Notes under the pieces: generated by a model | Told to the model about the DNA's origin: nothing | Database searches by the model: none | The model's input: the letters and a program-made list of their open reading frames with translations, nothing else | Program-made: the position numbers and the translations under genes | Part shown: positions 23,614 to 32,875 of the stretch, in pieces | Position numbering within the stretch: position 1 is the stretch's first letter | Layout: every line of letters begins with the position of its first letter | Source of the DNA: Bacillus solimangrovi | Lineage (GTDB): Bacteria; Bacillota; Bacilli; Bacillales; Bacillaceae_N | DNA: 52,990 nt | Direction: 5' to 3' | Assembly (NCBI RefSeq): GCF_001742425.1 | Contig: NZ_MJEH01000018.1 | Location: 1-52,990, forward strand

Positions 23614-24102
23614 TCAATCAAGGTATTCATAAACTATTCGTTTTACTGTATCATCATCGTACCAAAAACGAAGTAATGTGTTTGATTTTCTATCAACATA
23701 TAATCTATAATTTCCCATTCCCATTTCCTTCACTTGAATATAATCGTCACCATATTTCAATCTAACATCTTCTATACTTGCTCCTACCGTTATTCCTTTA
23801 GCAGTTTTAAATTCTTCTGATTCCGAACGAATATAGATAATTTTATCTGTTTGGTCAGCACTAAACGCAAAAGTATTAGAAATTACAGATTTATGGGCTT
23901 TGACCCTTGTTATTGTCTCAAACTTCTCATCAATTGTTGAACGTACATTAGTTAAAGAATCGCCAAGCTGTATACTTCCAATTTGCTCATCGTCTAAATC
24001 AGTGTTTGCGACAAAATGATAATTTACATTATAAATATACCAACCCAATAAGAAAACAATGGGTAAAAGTATGATCAGAATATACTTTCTTTTCCTTCTC
24101 AA
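23614..24102 (-). CDS. Membrane-anchored protein, unknown function
   Basis: 162 residues, TTG start eight nt after GAGGGG. Basic N-terminus (MRRKRKY) and one membrane anchor (ILIILLPIVFLLGWYIY), so the rest faces outward. The outer domain has two similar parts: IGSIQLGDSLTNVRSTIDEKF and KGITVGASIEDVRLKYGDDY. This is a G-(D/A)S-xxxVR-x(5-6) repeat also seen in other small Bacillus surface proteins of unknown role. Predicted anchored sensor or binding protein; no function assigned. Confidence 0.65.
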   Translation of the reverse strand: MRRKRKYILIILLPIVFLLGWYIYNVNYHFVANTDLDDEQIGSIQLGDSLTNVRSTIDEKFETITRVKAHKSVISNTFAFSADQTDKIIYIRSESEEFKTAKGITVGASIEDVRLKYGDDYIQVKEMGMGNYRLYVDRKSNTLLRFWYDDDTVKRIVYEYLD

Positions 24103-24246
24103 ATTGTCATCCCCTCGTAAAATAATACTCTTAAACTGTCTAATATGTTAGAGAAATAAGAAGAGTGGAGCTTATTTTCCCGATTTATTGCATTCATTTC
24201 TTGCTCGTTTCATCGTAAGTACTTGTAATGGTTGATTAGAAAAGTC

Positions 24247-24669
24247 TTAAGTAAAGACGATTTTGTAGATTAGATAAAATCGATATAATGCAACAATAAA
24301 AATAATGGTTAGAAACATCAATAATATGTATCGAATCTTGTATAACCAATAATACTTATATTCATCTGGATCACTCCATTTTTTAAAGTCACTTTTTATA
24401 GAGTAGATGACAAACAGTATAGCTGGTATAACACCAACAATAATGATAAGAAGGAAAAGTGTTTGATTAAAGTAATTCATTGCATTCGTAGACAGCATAG
24501 ACCTTAATACTTCTCCTAGTGATACTAATAATATAACGAACAAAACTATGTTTGACGTGAATATATCGATTGGTTTCTTATTATTCTTTATATCTCGAAT
24601 AACACTTAATGGAATAAGAATTAATATTGCGAAAGCACAAAAAAGAAAAAATGGTGTGTTAATCGTCAA
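24247..24669 (-). CDS. Four-span membrane protein, unknown function
   Basis: 140 residues. TTG start after GAGGGG with a six-nt spacing. Hydrophobic segments at about 6-24, 35-56, 68-90 and 114-138, separated by short charged loops (RDIKNNKK, KSDFKKWSDPDEYKY). No recognisable motif. It stands alone between the anchored protein and the LRR lipoprotein, all on the minus strand. Confidence 0.6.
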   Translation of the reverse strand: MTINTPFFLFCAFAILILIPLSVIRDIKNNKKPIDIFTSNIVLFVILLVSLGEVLRSMLSTNAMNYFNQTLFLLIIIVGVIPAILFVIYSIKSDFKKWSDPDEYKYYWLYKIRYILLMFLTIIFIVALYRFYLIYKIVFT

Positions 24670-24821
24670 GTAAATCCCCTCCTCATAATGAAAGTTTCTA
24701 AATTAGTATACTTGTAAACTGTTAGTGGATAAAAGAGGGGAAATATTTCCTTAATATACTGCGCTAATCATTTATTTATAACGTGTCAATTGAAGCTAAG
24801 GAAAGGGTGAAAATAACACTA

Positions 24822-25991
24822 TTAATCTACATCTAATACTGTTTTTTCACTAATTTTCACTGTTGAAGGTATTAGATGTAAATCAATAATATTTTTTTTG
24901 TTGATTTGAAGAATTTTAAGTTTACTTAAGTTCGTTAAAGGGGCAACAGATGATATATTTGTTCCTTGAACATCAATAATTTCCAAATTAAATAAATTTT
25001 GTAATGAACTGAGATTTTGAATGGAGGTGTTCCTTAAATCAATACGAGTTAAATTAGAGAATGCCTGTATCGTATCAATGGTTTCAATTGGATTGTCTGA
25101 AACAGATAAATAAGTCAAGTTTGTTAAATTTTCTAAAGGGCGAAGGTCATTAACTTGATTACTATAAATCGATAGACTTTTCAAATTTGTTAAATTTTCT
25201 ATTGGTTGAATATCTTTAATTTGATTATCCATTAATGACAAACGGGTTAGAGCGGTGTTATGCCTTAAGAAATTTAAATCTGAAATATTTGTATCATGAG
25301 CAGTAAAATCAGTTAAGTTCTTCAAATTTTGCAACGAAGGGATTTGGTATGGGTATAGTGATAGATATAATCTTTCAAGTTGTTGAAAATTTAGTAATAT
25401 ATCTAAATTTTCAACGGCTATATTACTAAGGCTTAGACGTATTAAAGAGGTGTTATTTCTTAAAAAATTTAAATCAGGAATATTCATATTGTGAGCAGAA
25501 AATTGAGTTAAGTTTTCTAAATTTTGTAACGGAGGAATTTGATATGGATAACCCCCTAGATATAATCTTTCCAGCTGGGTAAGGTTTGTTAAAAAATTAA
25601 GATTATCAACCCGAATACCACTAATATATATATATTTTAGATTTCTCATCTCACTGATGAAAGATAAATCATGTATTTTATCTTGTTCGGTTTCAGGAAG
25701 AACATTCTCTCTTAATGTTAAACTATCTAGATTTAGAATGTCTTCTTCTGTAAGTTGTGAAACAGGAATTCTAGCACCTTTAGATATTGCTTTTAAAATA
25801 AAGGTAGGTAGGTTATTAAGTAGTTGACTCTCACTTTGATTTGAAGTAGATTCCACTAAATCCTCTCCATTATCTTCCAAATTTGTTTGATCGGTTAACT
25901 CTACTGAACTTTTATGTTCACTTGAAAAACGCTCATCACACCCCGTGAGTAACATTAAGATACTAAAGAATGTCAGCATACATCTTCTCAT
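24822..25991 (-). CDS. Leucine-rich-repeat lipoprotein (internalin-like)
   Basis: 389 residues with the ATG at 25991, six nt after GGGGGA. Lipoprotein signal peptide with lipobox LLTGC (Cys18). A Ser/Glu-rich tether (about 20-55) precedes an LRR domain of about 22-residue units of the SDS22/internalin type (LTNLTYLSVSDNPIETI; LTNLKSLSIYSNQVNDL). Two segments of about 70 residues are near-duplicates (NFQQLERLYLSLYPYQIPSL and NLTQLERLYLGGYPYQIPPL), showing internal duplication. It is held at the membrane surface and probably binds protein; partner unknown. Confidence 0.8.
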   Translation of the reverse strand: MRRCMLTFFSILMLLTGCDERFSSEHKSSVELTDQTNLEDNGEDLVESTSNQSESQLLNNLPTFILKAISKGARIPVSQLTEEDILNLDSLTLRENVLPETEQDKIHDLSFISEMRNLKYIYISGIRVDNLNFLTNLTQLERLYLGGYPYQIPPLQNLENLTQFSAHNMNIPDLNFLRNNTSLIRLSLSNIAVENLDILLNFQQLERLYLSLYPYQIPSLQNLKNLTDFTAHDTNISDLNFLRHNTALTRLSLMDNQIKDIQPIENLTNLKSLSIYSNQVNDLRPLENLTNLTYLSVSDNPIETIDTIQAFSNLTRIDLRNTSIQNLSSLQNLFNLEIIDVQGTNISSVAPLTNLSKLKILQINKKNIIDLHLIPSTVKISEKTVLDVD

Positions 25992-26289
25992 GATCAATCC
26001 CCCATTAAATTGACATCATAATATTAAATTATATCTCATTTAACTAATTATTTTGTATAAAATGGTAATTCTCAAAAAGATATGTTTTTTGATTCACTCT
26101 TAATACTTCAATAATTTGATCAGCAATTAGAGGATAACTGTTAAATGATCATATAGAGCGCTCTTCATTACCGAAAAATCCCATCATGTTTTTGAACCAT
26201 TTTTAAAACTTTTTTAAATCAACTTCGTTTAACTGTTTAGAATAAGCAATTTTATTAATACAACAATATGTAAGGAAGAGGTGCTTTTT

Positions 26290-27162
26290 ATGAATTTAAC
26301 AGTTGAAAATATAACGAAACAGTTTGGAGATAAATTAGCAGTAAATAATGTTTCATTTGAATTAACTGATGGGGTGTACGGTTTCTTAGGAGCGAATGGT
26401 GCAGGGAAAACGACATTAATGCGTATGCTCGTCACACTTATTAAACCAACATCAGGACGAATCTTATTAGATGGTAAGGATATCGAAGTGTTGGATGAAA
26501 AATATCGAGAGATTCTCGGTTATTTACCACAATACATTGGCTTATATAAAAGTTTCACAGCAGAAAAATATCTGATGTATATCGCAGCATTGAAAGGTAT
26601 TGAACAGCAAACAGCACGAAAGAAAATTGATGAGCTACTAGAAGTTGTGAATTTGACAGAACATAGGAAGAGAAAAGTTGGAAAGTTCTCAGGAGGAATG
26701 AAGCAACGACTCGGTATCGCACAAGCATTATTAAATGATCCGAAAGTGTTAATCGTTGATGAACCAACGGCTGGACTTGATCCGAAGGAACGGATTCGAT
26801 TTCGAAATCTATTGTCATCTATTTCAAAGGATCGAATCGTCTTGTTGTCAACACATATCGTTTCTGATATTGAGTTCATTGCCAAGGAAATACTCATCTT
26901 AAAACAAGGTCAACTTATTCAGAAAGAAAAACCAGAACAGCTATTAGATGAAATAAAAGGATACGTATGGACAGTGAATGTAGCTGAACATGAAGTACAA
27001 GCATTTCAAGCGAAACACAAAGTGGGCAATATTATCCGTCATCACAATGAAGTCGGACTTAGAATCATTTCAGAAAGCAAACCTGATGAAAGAGCGGTCG
27101 AAGCCATACCTAATTTAGAGGATCTCTATTTATACCACTTCGATGAAGAGGTGACACAATGA
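26290..27162 (+). CDS. ABC transporter ATP-binding protein
   Basis: 290 residues from the ATG at 26290 (GGAAGAGG upstream; the in-frame GTG at 26281 abuts the site). Complete nucleotide-binding domain: Walker A GANGAGKTT, Q-loop LPQYIG, signature FSGGMKQRLG, Walker B VLIVDEPTAGLD, H-loop LSTHIV. The length and C-terminal extension are those of the ABC-2 exporter/bacitracin-type branch. The stop overlaps the start of the permease gene by ATGA. Confidence 0.9.
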   Translation: MNLTVENITKQFGDKLAVNNVSFELTDGVYGFLGANGAGKTTLMRMLVTLIKPTSGRILLDGKDIEVLDEKYREILGYLPQYIGLYKSFTAEKYLMYIAALKGIEQQTARKKIDELLEVVNLTEHRKRKVGKFSGGMKQRLGIAQALLNDPKVLIVDEPTAGLDPKERIRFRNLLSSISKDRIVLLSTHIVSDIEFIAKEILILKQGQLIQKEKPEQLLDEIKGYVWTVNVAEHEVQAFQAKHKVGNIIRHHNEVGLRIISESKPDERAVEAIPNLEDLYLYHFDEEVTQ

Positions 27163-28301
27163 AACAGCTAGTTAAGTTTGAGTTATATAAAATATTTAGA
27201 CAAAAGGGCATCTACATTGGCATGGTAATTATGTTCTTACTATTTGGTTTGGTCATGATAACAGAGTCTTCGAATATTTCGCAATACTTGAAAACGAATT
27301 CGATAGGTGTGAAGGATGAGATACAAATAGCTGCGAAGAAGTGGGAAGGGAAGTTAACGGAGGAAAAATTAAAACAGGCTTCTCAAATCAGCCTGAGTCT
27401 ATCTGAACGAAATCCTATTTTAGAACCATTAACTGATGAAGAAATTGCGACAGAATATATAGCAAGTTCGTATTATTTTAATGGATATAATCGAGATGAA
27501 ATTCAATCAAGAATAGATGAATTAGATAATAAACTGAATAAAGTAAAGGGAAACGATAGTGAGTATCAAATAGTTACACTTGAAAAAAATATGTTGGAGA
27601 ATTTGGATAATCTAGATAGCTTCGAATATAACGAAGGGCCAAGAAATACTATTATATTCACATCTAAGTTTGCTGTTTATTTTATGGGTGTATTAATGGT
27701 TATTGGTTTATCATCAATCTTTGTGAATGAATCAAACGTTGGAATGGATCAACTAATCTACAGTTCGACTCATGGCCGCCGTAAAGGTGTAACTGCAAAG
27801 GTTATCGCCTCATTCATTTATACTTTGTTCCTAATCATTTCATGGGTAACATTTGATGTTCTAATGAACACATATATTTTTGGTAACAATGGTTGGAGTA
27901 CACCAATACAATTTTTAGGATTCGATTCACCTTATTCCTTAACAGTGCTAGAGTATTTTATCATTCAGATCGGTATTCATATCTTAGTAGCTTATGCATT
28001 TATGGTGTTTACTTTAGCAATTTCAGCATTAACAAAGAGTACCATATTGTCATTTATAATTAGTATATCAGTCTTTATTTTGCCGACAATTAATTTAGGA
28101 ATTCCTTATTGGCAATATGTGAAAAAATATAGCTTTGCAAATTTCATCTCAGCTCCAGAATTCATTATGCCATTTCATGCAATAACTGTTTTTGGAAAAC
28201 CAGTTTTAGACCCAATTATTCATTATCCAGCAATCTTCTTACTTGCTATTACTCTCATGATTGTACTGTACAAAACAATTAGAAGAACACAAGTCAGCTA
28301 A
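27159..28301 (+). CDS. ABC transporter permease (ABC-2-like)
   Basis: 380 residues. One membrane helix near 18-35, then a large outer, coiled-coil-rich loop (about 50-165; SRIDELDNKLNKVKGNDSEY), then five membrane segments (about 173-190, 213-233, 264-286, 295-318, 352-372). This layout is typical of ABC-2 permeases partnered with the preceding ATPase. Substrate unknown; peptide, lipid or antibiotic export are options. It overlaps the ATPase gene by four nt, and a terminator follows. Confidence 0.82.
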   Translation: MKQLVKFELYKIFRQKGIYIGMVIMFLLFGLVMITESSNISQYLKTNSIGVKDEIQIAAKKWEGKLTEEKLKQASQISLSLSERNPILEPLTDEEIATEYIASSYYFNGYNRDEIQSRIDELDNKLNKVKGNDSEYQIVTLEKNMLENLDNLDSFEYNEGPRNTIIFTSKFAVYFMGVLMVIGLSSIFVNESNVGMDQLIYSSTHGRRKGVTAKVIASFIYTLFLIISWVTFDVLMNTYIFGNNGWSTPIQFLGFDSPYSLTVLEYFIIQIGIHILVAYAFMVFTLAISALTKSTILSFIISISVFILPTINLGIPYWQYVKKYSFANFISAPEFIMPFHAITVFGKPVLDPIIHYPAIFLLAITLMIVLYKTIRRTQVS

Positions 28302-28311
28302 GTAATGACCT

Positions 28312-28360
28312 AATTCCATCAGCAGGAGATGAAGGGAATCTCTCACTGATGGAATTTTTT
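28312..28360 (+). terminator. Terminator of the ABC transporter operon
   Basis: AATTCCATCAG (28312-28322) pairs with CTGATGGAATT (28346-28356), followed by eight T. The internal AGATGAAGG and CTCACTGATGG wording resembles the 3' end of the dispersed repeat. Confidence 0.85.
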
Positions 28361-28606
28361 TTATTTTATCGAGCTCCGATAACAAGGAGATGGACAATAG
28401 CATGAAATAGTTAAATTTTTCTTCAGAATATCTTAAGAATTATATACAGAGATTATTAAGAAATGGGTATTATAATAAATTTAAGTTAGAGTAATGGTGA
28501 TACATAAACAAAGATAATTTTAATTAGATGCAGGATCTACTAGTTATTGATTATCTAAACTTAACATCATGTTACTTAACTAATATATTTTATTGGAGGG
28601 TTTCAA

Positions 28607-29296
28607 ATGAAAAAAATAATTATGGCTACAGCGTTGGTATCAACCTTAACAATTGCAGGTTTGACTACTGGAGGAATTTTAGCAAATACTCAAATAAGCG
28701 GTGAGAATCTTTCTAAAGTTAAAGAAAGTTCGTTTCATACATCTAAAAATGTTGATCAGTTAGTTTCTTCATTAGATGGTGAAGTAATTTTAGAATTTGA
28801 AGGTCAAGGCAGTGTGCTTGATACAGAAGGAAATGAAGTAAGTAAGGACAATTACTTCAAATTACTTGCAAAAAATGGCTTTAGTATTGGAGAAAGTGTG
28901 GAAATAGATGAAAACTATCAACCACCAACTGAGGAAGAAATTTATCAAAATAGAATTAAATTTTTCTTGGTAGATCCGACTGGGAAAACAGAGAATGAGA
29001 TTTTAGAAGAAATTGCTGAAGCGAAAAATACGATTTTCACCTACAAAGAGGGATATAAATTAGGGCTTGATATTGAAGGTAAATCAGAAAGCCAAGTGAT
29101 GGACGAAATAACAAATCTACGTAATGAGGGTAAGATTACAGAAGTAAATGATACGTTCTTTACTGCTGAAGAATACAATGCAGAATTAAAATTAGCAAAA
29201 GAAAATGGAATTGAAACAGACGGAAAACCGTTCTACAAAATTCAGGATGAAATATTTAAGAAACTTAACTTAGATTCATATAAGGCACTTATGTAA
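28607..29296 (+). CDS. Secreted protein with 'LGI-GK' units, related to the 18890 gene product
   Basis: 229 residues. Signal peptide MKKIIMATALVSTLTIAGLTTGGILA, cleavage near residue 26. After a region rich in Asp/Glu come units of the same type as in the 18890 gene product: YKLGLDIEGKSESQVMDEI and AKENGIETDGKPFYKIQDEI, and, less clearly, FFLVDPTGKTENEILEEI. GGAGGG ribosome site. The two genes lie 9 kb apart and form a small family; function unknown. A dispersed repeat copy and a terminator lie downstream. Confidence 0.72.
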   Translation: MKKIIMATALVSTLTIAGLTTGGILANTQISGENLSKVKESSFHTSKNVDQLVSSLDGEVILEFEGQGSVLDTEGNEVSKDNYFKLLAKNGFSIGESVEIDENYQPPTEEEIYQNRIKFFLVDPTGKTENEILEEIAEAKNTIFTYKEGYKLGLDIEGKSESQVMDEITNLRNEGKITEVNDTFFTAEEYNAELKLAKENGIETDGKPFYKIQDEIFKKLNLDSYKALM

Positions 29297-29300
29297 TAAA

Positions 29301-29438
29301 AGTTTATCACGTTTTAGCTGACGCTAAGACTCCCACTTCAAAACTAAGGAAAGTCAACGAAGTTTAAGTGGGAGAAGGGCATGGTCATACCTGTGTGGTA
29401 TAACTGTTAGTAATGATCTGATGGAAGTTTCACTTTAT
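29301..29438 (+). repeat. Dispersed structured intergenic repeat, copy b
   Basis: Contains TTTATCACGTTTTAGCTGACGCTAAG, shared with the copy at 52626. The stem CTCCCACTT/AAGTGGGAG (29329-29374) is perfect here. GGGCATGGTCATACC and the 3' end CTGATGGAAGTTTCACTTTAT also match. The central part with the second hairpin's 5' arm is deleted. Confidence 0.7.
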
Positions 29439-29486
29439 AAATGCAGAAATTAACGACGAAAGTTGTTTGTTTCTGCATTTTTTTTA
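29439..29486 (+). terminator. Terminator downstream of the 28607 gene
   Basis: AAATGCAGAAA/TTTCTGCATTT (29439-29449 with 29470-29480) followed by a T-run. Confidence 0.8.
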
Positions 29487-29606
29487 TATCATTTTAATCA
29501 AATATTGATGTTGAGCGATTTAATCATTTACGTAGAAGGTATATGGTATTATTTATCTATAATTTTATAAACAGATTAATTAAGGACGTAAGTAGAGGTG
29601 GGGAAT

Positions 29607-30197
29607 ATGAAAAATGATGTCAATCTATTAGAGCTTCTATCTTTAGCGAAGTCTCACAAAAGGTACATCTTAGGGATAGATGGCTTGAGTCGTTCTGGAA
29701 AAACAACATTTGTAGGACAACTTCATGACCAATTAAAAAAAGAAAATATGGACTTCTGTATCTTTCATATCGATGACCATATCATGAAGCGAAATCAACG
29801 ATACGGTACAGGATTCGAACAATGGTATGAGTATATTTACTTACAGTGGGACGTTGAATGGTTAAGTGAAAATTTCTTTGAAAAACTGAGAGAATCTAAT
29901 CACGTTGAACTGCCGTTTTATCATAATGAAACAGATACTCACGAAATGAGATCAATGACGTTGCCTAAGTCAGGCATAATTATTATTGAAGGTGTTTTTC
30001 TTCAACGTAAAGAGTGGAAAGACTATTATGATAAGATCGTATTTTTAGATTGTTCTAGAGAAAAAAGGTTTGCTCGTGAAGCAGAAACGACAAGAAATAA
30101 CCTAAAAAAGTTTGAAGAGAGATATTGGAAAGCAGAAGAATATTACATAAATACTTGTAAACCGTTGGAAGGTGCGGATATAGTCGTAAGGACGTAG
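29607..30197 (+). CDS. P-loop kinase, uridine kinase-like
   Basis: 196 residues with the ATG at 29607 (AGAGGTG six nt upstream). Walker A GLSRSGKTT at about 25-33 and a DDH motif (FHIDDHIMKRNQRYG) where uridine-kinase-like enzymes bind substrate. The strand IIIIEGVFLQRKEW matches the 'EG' element of the family, and the lid REKRFAREAETTRN is arginine-rich. It phosphorylates a small molecule or nucleoside; substrate not assignable. Single gene. Confidence 0.78.
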   Translation: MKNDVNLLELLSLAKSHKRYILGIDGLSRSGKTTFVGQLHDQLKKENMDFCIFHIDDHIMKRNQRYGTGFEQWYEYIYLQWDVEWLSENFFEKLRESNHVELPFYHNETDTHEMRSMTLPKSGIIIIEGVFLQRKEWKDYYDKIVFLDCSREKRFAREAETTRNNLKKFEERYWKAEEYYINTCKPLEGADIVVRT

Positions 30198-30253
30198 AGG
30201 TAATTAATGCTCATTATTCATCAAAATCACAAGAACTTTGGAATGAAATGCAA

Positions 30254-30298
30254 AGGGATGTCCTGAAAAGTCTACGAAACTTTCAGAACATCCCTATT
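30254..30298 (+). terminator. Terminator of the kinase gene
   Basis: AGGGATGT/ACATCCCT outer stem (30254-30295), extended after one mismatch by CTGAAA/TTTCAG. Confidence 0.7.
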
Positions 30299-30309
30299 TA
30301 CTTTATTAG

Positions 30310-30716
30310 TCGATAAGCAGCCGCCTTCCGCTTTTCTTCATGTCCAGCTTCAAGCGCCATCGGCTCGAGGTCATAAGTCAAGTAATGAATAAGGTAAAAG
30401 GCAACCTTCTTCCTGACTTTCCTTATGCTTGTCGCCGATAAACAGTCGCCTTCCGCTTTTCTTATTGTCTAGCTTCAGTGGCAAGCCCCTCGTGGTCACT
30501 TCGCCTTTGGTCAAAAAAGCAAAGAACGCTTTTTAAGCCAAAGGCTCCAGTGCCAGTCGGGTCTCCCATAGCCACTTTCGCTTTTCTTCATGTCCAGCTT
30601 TAAGCGCCATCGGCTCGAGGTCATAAGTCAAAATGTCAAGAAGGTAAAGGTCAACCTTCTCACCATTTCGCCTTATGCTTGTCGCCGATAAACAGTCGCC
30701 TTCCGCTTTTCTTATT
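30310..30716. repeat. Cluster of Bacillaceae interspersed repeat units
   Basis: Two near-identical units spaced 250 bp apart share TGTCCAGCTT(C/T)AAGCGCCATC, GGCTCGAGGTCATAAGTCAA and, after a variable middle, CTTATGCTTGTCGCCGATAA and CGCCTTCCGCTTTTCTTATT. The region between (30467-30588) is a third, diverged unit (GTCTAGCTTCAGTGGCAAGC; CAAAGGCTCCAGTGCC). Sequences of this wording (GCCTTCCGCTTTTCTT, GTCCAGCT) are common between genes in Bacillus. CATAAG/CTTATG segments let each unit fold on itself. The last unit abuts the stop codon of the chemotaxis receptor gene. Confidence 0.8.
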
Positions 30717-32196
30717 CAAATGTATTACGGATGGCTTCGGTGCTTTGTACGGTTTCGTCTGTGTATGATGCGATTTTGTTACTGTCTGCTGTTAATGTTT
30801 CAAGTGTTGCGCTCATTTCTTCTAAGTTTGCGGTAGCTTCTTCGATGACGGCTGCTAATTCGTTCGCTGAGCTGTCTACGTGTGAGGAGGATGATTTTAC
30901 GCGTTGTGATAGTGCATCGAAATGTTGGAAGTTCTCCATCACATGTGATAGAACATCACGTAATTGATTAAAATATGACCTCACATCGTTTAAGTGTTGG
31001 ACACTTTCCTCGAAACGACGATTGCTCTCATGCATCTTATTTAACGCGGAGTGGTTATGAGAGTTTAGTTGCTGTAAGTTTTTTGTAATTCGTATTGTCG
31101 TTGCACCTGTAGTTTCGGCAAGCTTGCGAATTTCTTCTGCGACGACAGAGAATCCTCTACCAGCATCACCGGCACGTGCTGCTTCAATTGAGGCATTAAG
31201 GGCAAGTAAGTTCGTTTGCTCGGTAATTTGTTTGATACTCTCTGTAAATGAATTCGTTTCTTCAACCTTTGTGCTGAGCTGTTCAAACGTTACGTTTAAG
31301 TCTTCAATCATAACTTGTACGTCAGTCATTTCATCTGTTAGCTTGGACATCTTTTCATCGCCACTATCTGCGAGAGAGGATGCTTCACTCGTTTGCTTCG
31401 TTAAGTGTTTCGAGCTCTTATCAACCTTGATCATTTCTTCAACAGTCTTCGCAGTATGATTGAGAATTTCATTTACTTGTTCGGTTTGCGTTTGGCTTCC
31501 TGCGGAAATTTCGTAGATCGTTTGTTTGATAACGTGTTGTCCACCGACATTCTGGTGTAGCTGTTGTTGGATGGATGAGAGGTTGTCACCAATCTTTTGT
31601 AATTCTTCTTCTAGACGTTCCTTTTGGCGTTGTTTAACACGATTTTCATGTTCTGATTCTTCAACAATGTCTTTTAATTGCTGGAATTGTTTTTTATTCA
31701 GATGAACGACAACACCAAGTAATACGCCAGAGAGCACGTACGTTAATACAATCGCAAGATGACCGTCTGTTAACGCGATTGTTTGATCAGGTAAAGCAAA
31801 TGTTTTATTTAAGAAAACAGCAATTAAACCTAATACAAATCCAATTGAGAATATGCGCATATTCATTTGCACAGCAGAGAAGACCGTTAAATAAAAGATG
31901 ATGATAACAAGGTCAATTCTTCCGCCAGTAAAATAAATGGATAGTATATTGAAAGTTTGACTGAGAACGACACCAAAATAAGGAAAGACAATTTCTCTCT
32001 TGAAAATATGCTGAAATAGTATGTAAGATGCGACAATTAAGACGAGAGTCGATCCGTAAATGATGATTGAATGTATGTTTTTTGAGGAGAAAATTGAATA
32101 AGCGAGCGCAACAACGGTACAAAACGTAAAGGTTGCAAACATCAGTTTATTTTTGCTTCGAAGATCTTCTCTTCTAATTTGCTCGATTGCTTGCAT
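30712..32196 (-). CDS. Methyl-accepting chemotaxis protein with multi-span membrane sensor
   Basis: 494 residues. Residues 1-170 contain about six membrane helices and no outer ligand domain. Then comes a coiled coil ([20 protein letters not shown]) and the MCP signalling domain with the strongly conserved hairpin tip [36 protein letters not shown]. No HAMP domain is evident. The sensor may respond to membrane state, hydrophobic ligands or energy. It should couple to CheA/CheW. Single gene with a GGAGGC ribosome site upstream. Confidence 0.9.
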   Translation of the reverse strand: MQAIEQIRREDLRSKNKLMFATFTFCTVVALAYSIFSSKNIHSIIIYGSTLVLIVASYILFQHIFKREIVFPYFGVVLSQTFNILSIYFTGGRIDLVIIIFYLTVFSAVQMNMRIFSIGFVLGLIAVFLNKTFALPDQTIALTDGHLAIVLTYVLSGVLLGVVVHLNKKQFQQLKDIVEESEHENRVKQRQKERLEEELQKIGDNLSSIQQQLHQNVGGQHVIKQTIYEISAGSQTQTEQVNEILNHTAKTVEEMIKVDKSSKHLTKQTSEASSLADSGDEKMSKLTDEMTDVQVMIEDLNVTFEQLSTKVEETNSFTESIKQITEQTNLLALNASIEAARAGDAGRGFSVVAEEIRKLAETTGATTIRITKNLQQLNSHNHSALNKMHESNRRFEESVQHLNDVRSYFNQLRDVLSHVMENFQHFDALSQRVKSSSSHVDSSANELAAVIEEATANLEEMSATLETLTADSNKIASYTDETVQSTEAIRNTFE

Positions 32197-32390
32197 GAGA
32201 TGCCTCCTTTAGATAAATTTGGTTATGAACAACTATTCATTATACTATATGACTCTTTATGTTTAAAATCCTTTTTTTATAGCAAAATATTTTATTATTC
32301 TTAATATTTCGCAACCACATCTGTAAATAGGTACATATCCACACCCTTCGATTGTTCGGTCATATAATGGTTTAAAAAGGAGGTAACACA

Positions 32391-32684
32391 ATGGGCCAAC
32401 TATATGCGATTATACAGTTTGATCGAAATAAACCAAAAGACGATCCAATTCGAGAAATATTCGAAGAGTTAGAACCAGAAACAGAAGTACAACTTGAAAC
32501 AGAAGATAAAACATTTTATGAAGCGAAGTTTCAGGAGTTTGATACTGAAAATGAAGAAGCAAAATTACTCGTTGATCAGTTTTATGTTGATGGCGGTGAG
32601 GAAGTCAATATTCCTGTTTCAATGGTTGTGAAGGTGAAAGGGCCAGACGTTCAAGAAGATGATTCTGAAGATGAAGTGGAGTAA
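32391..32684 (+). CDS. Acidic small cytoplasmic protein, unknown function
   Basis: 97 residues, no signal peptide. Strongly acidic, ending DVQEDDSEDEVE. Predicted beta strands MGQLYAIIQFDR and VNIPVSMVVKVKG frame a Glu-rich middle. AAAAGGAGGTAAC ribosome site is near ideal; TATAAT at 32364-32369 may be the -10. No family recognised, but codon use and the ribosome site support a real gene. Confidence 0.7.
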   Translation: MGQLYAIIQFDRNKPKDDPIREIFEELEPETEVQLETEDKTFYEAKFQEFDTENEEAKLLVDQFYVDGGEEVNIPVSMVVKVKGPDVQEDDSEDEVE

Positions 32685-32786
32685 GGGTTATTATTCTTAA
32701 TAAAGTAGGAAGAAGTACGTAACAGTCTTCTTCCTTCATGTATCTTATTAATGAGTGAACGAACAATGTGAAATACAGACATATGA

Positions 32787-32836
32787 GAAGCTTCTATCCA
32801 TTGAAATGAAATCAATTTGGATAGAAGCTTCTTTTA
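32787..32836. terminator. Bidirectional terminator between convergent genes
   Basis: GAAGCTTCTATCCA pairs with TGGATAGAAGCTTC (32787-32800, 32818-32831) and T-rich sequence follows. It serves the rightward acidic-protein gene and perhaps the leftward ytdA. Confidence 0.8.
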
Positions 32837-32875
32837 ATAATACTGAATTGAAACGGAACATTAAACAGTGAACGT

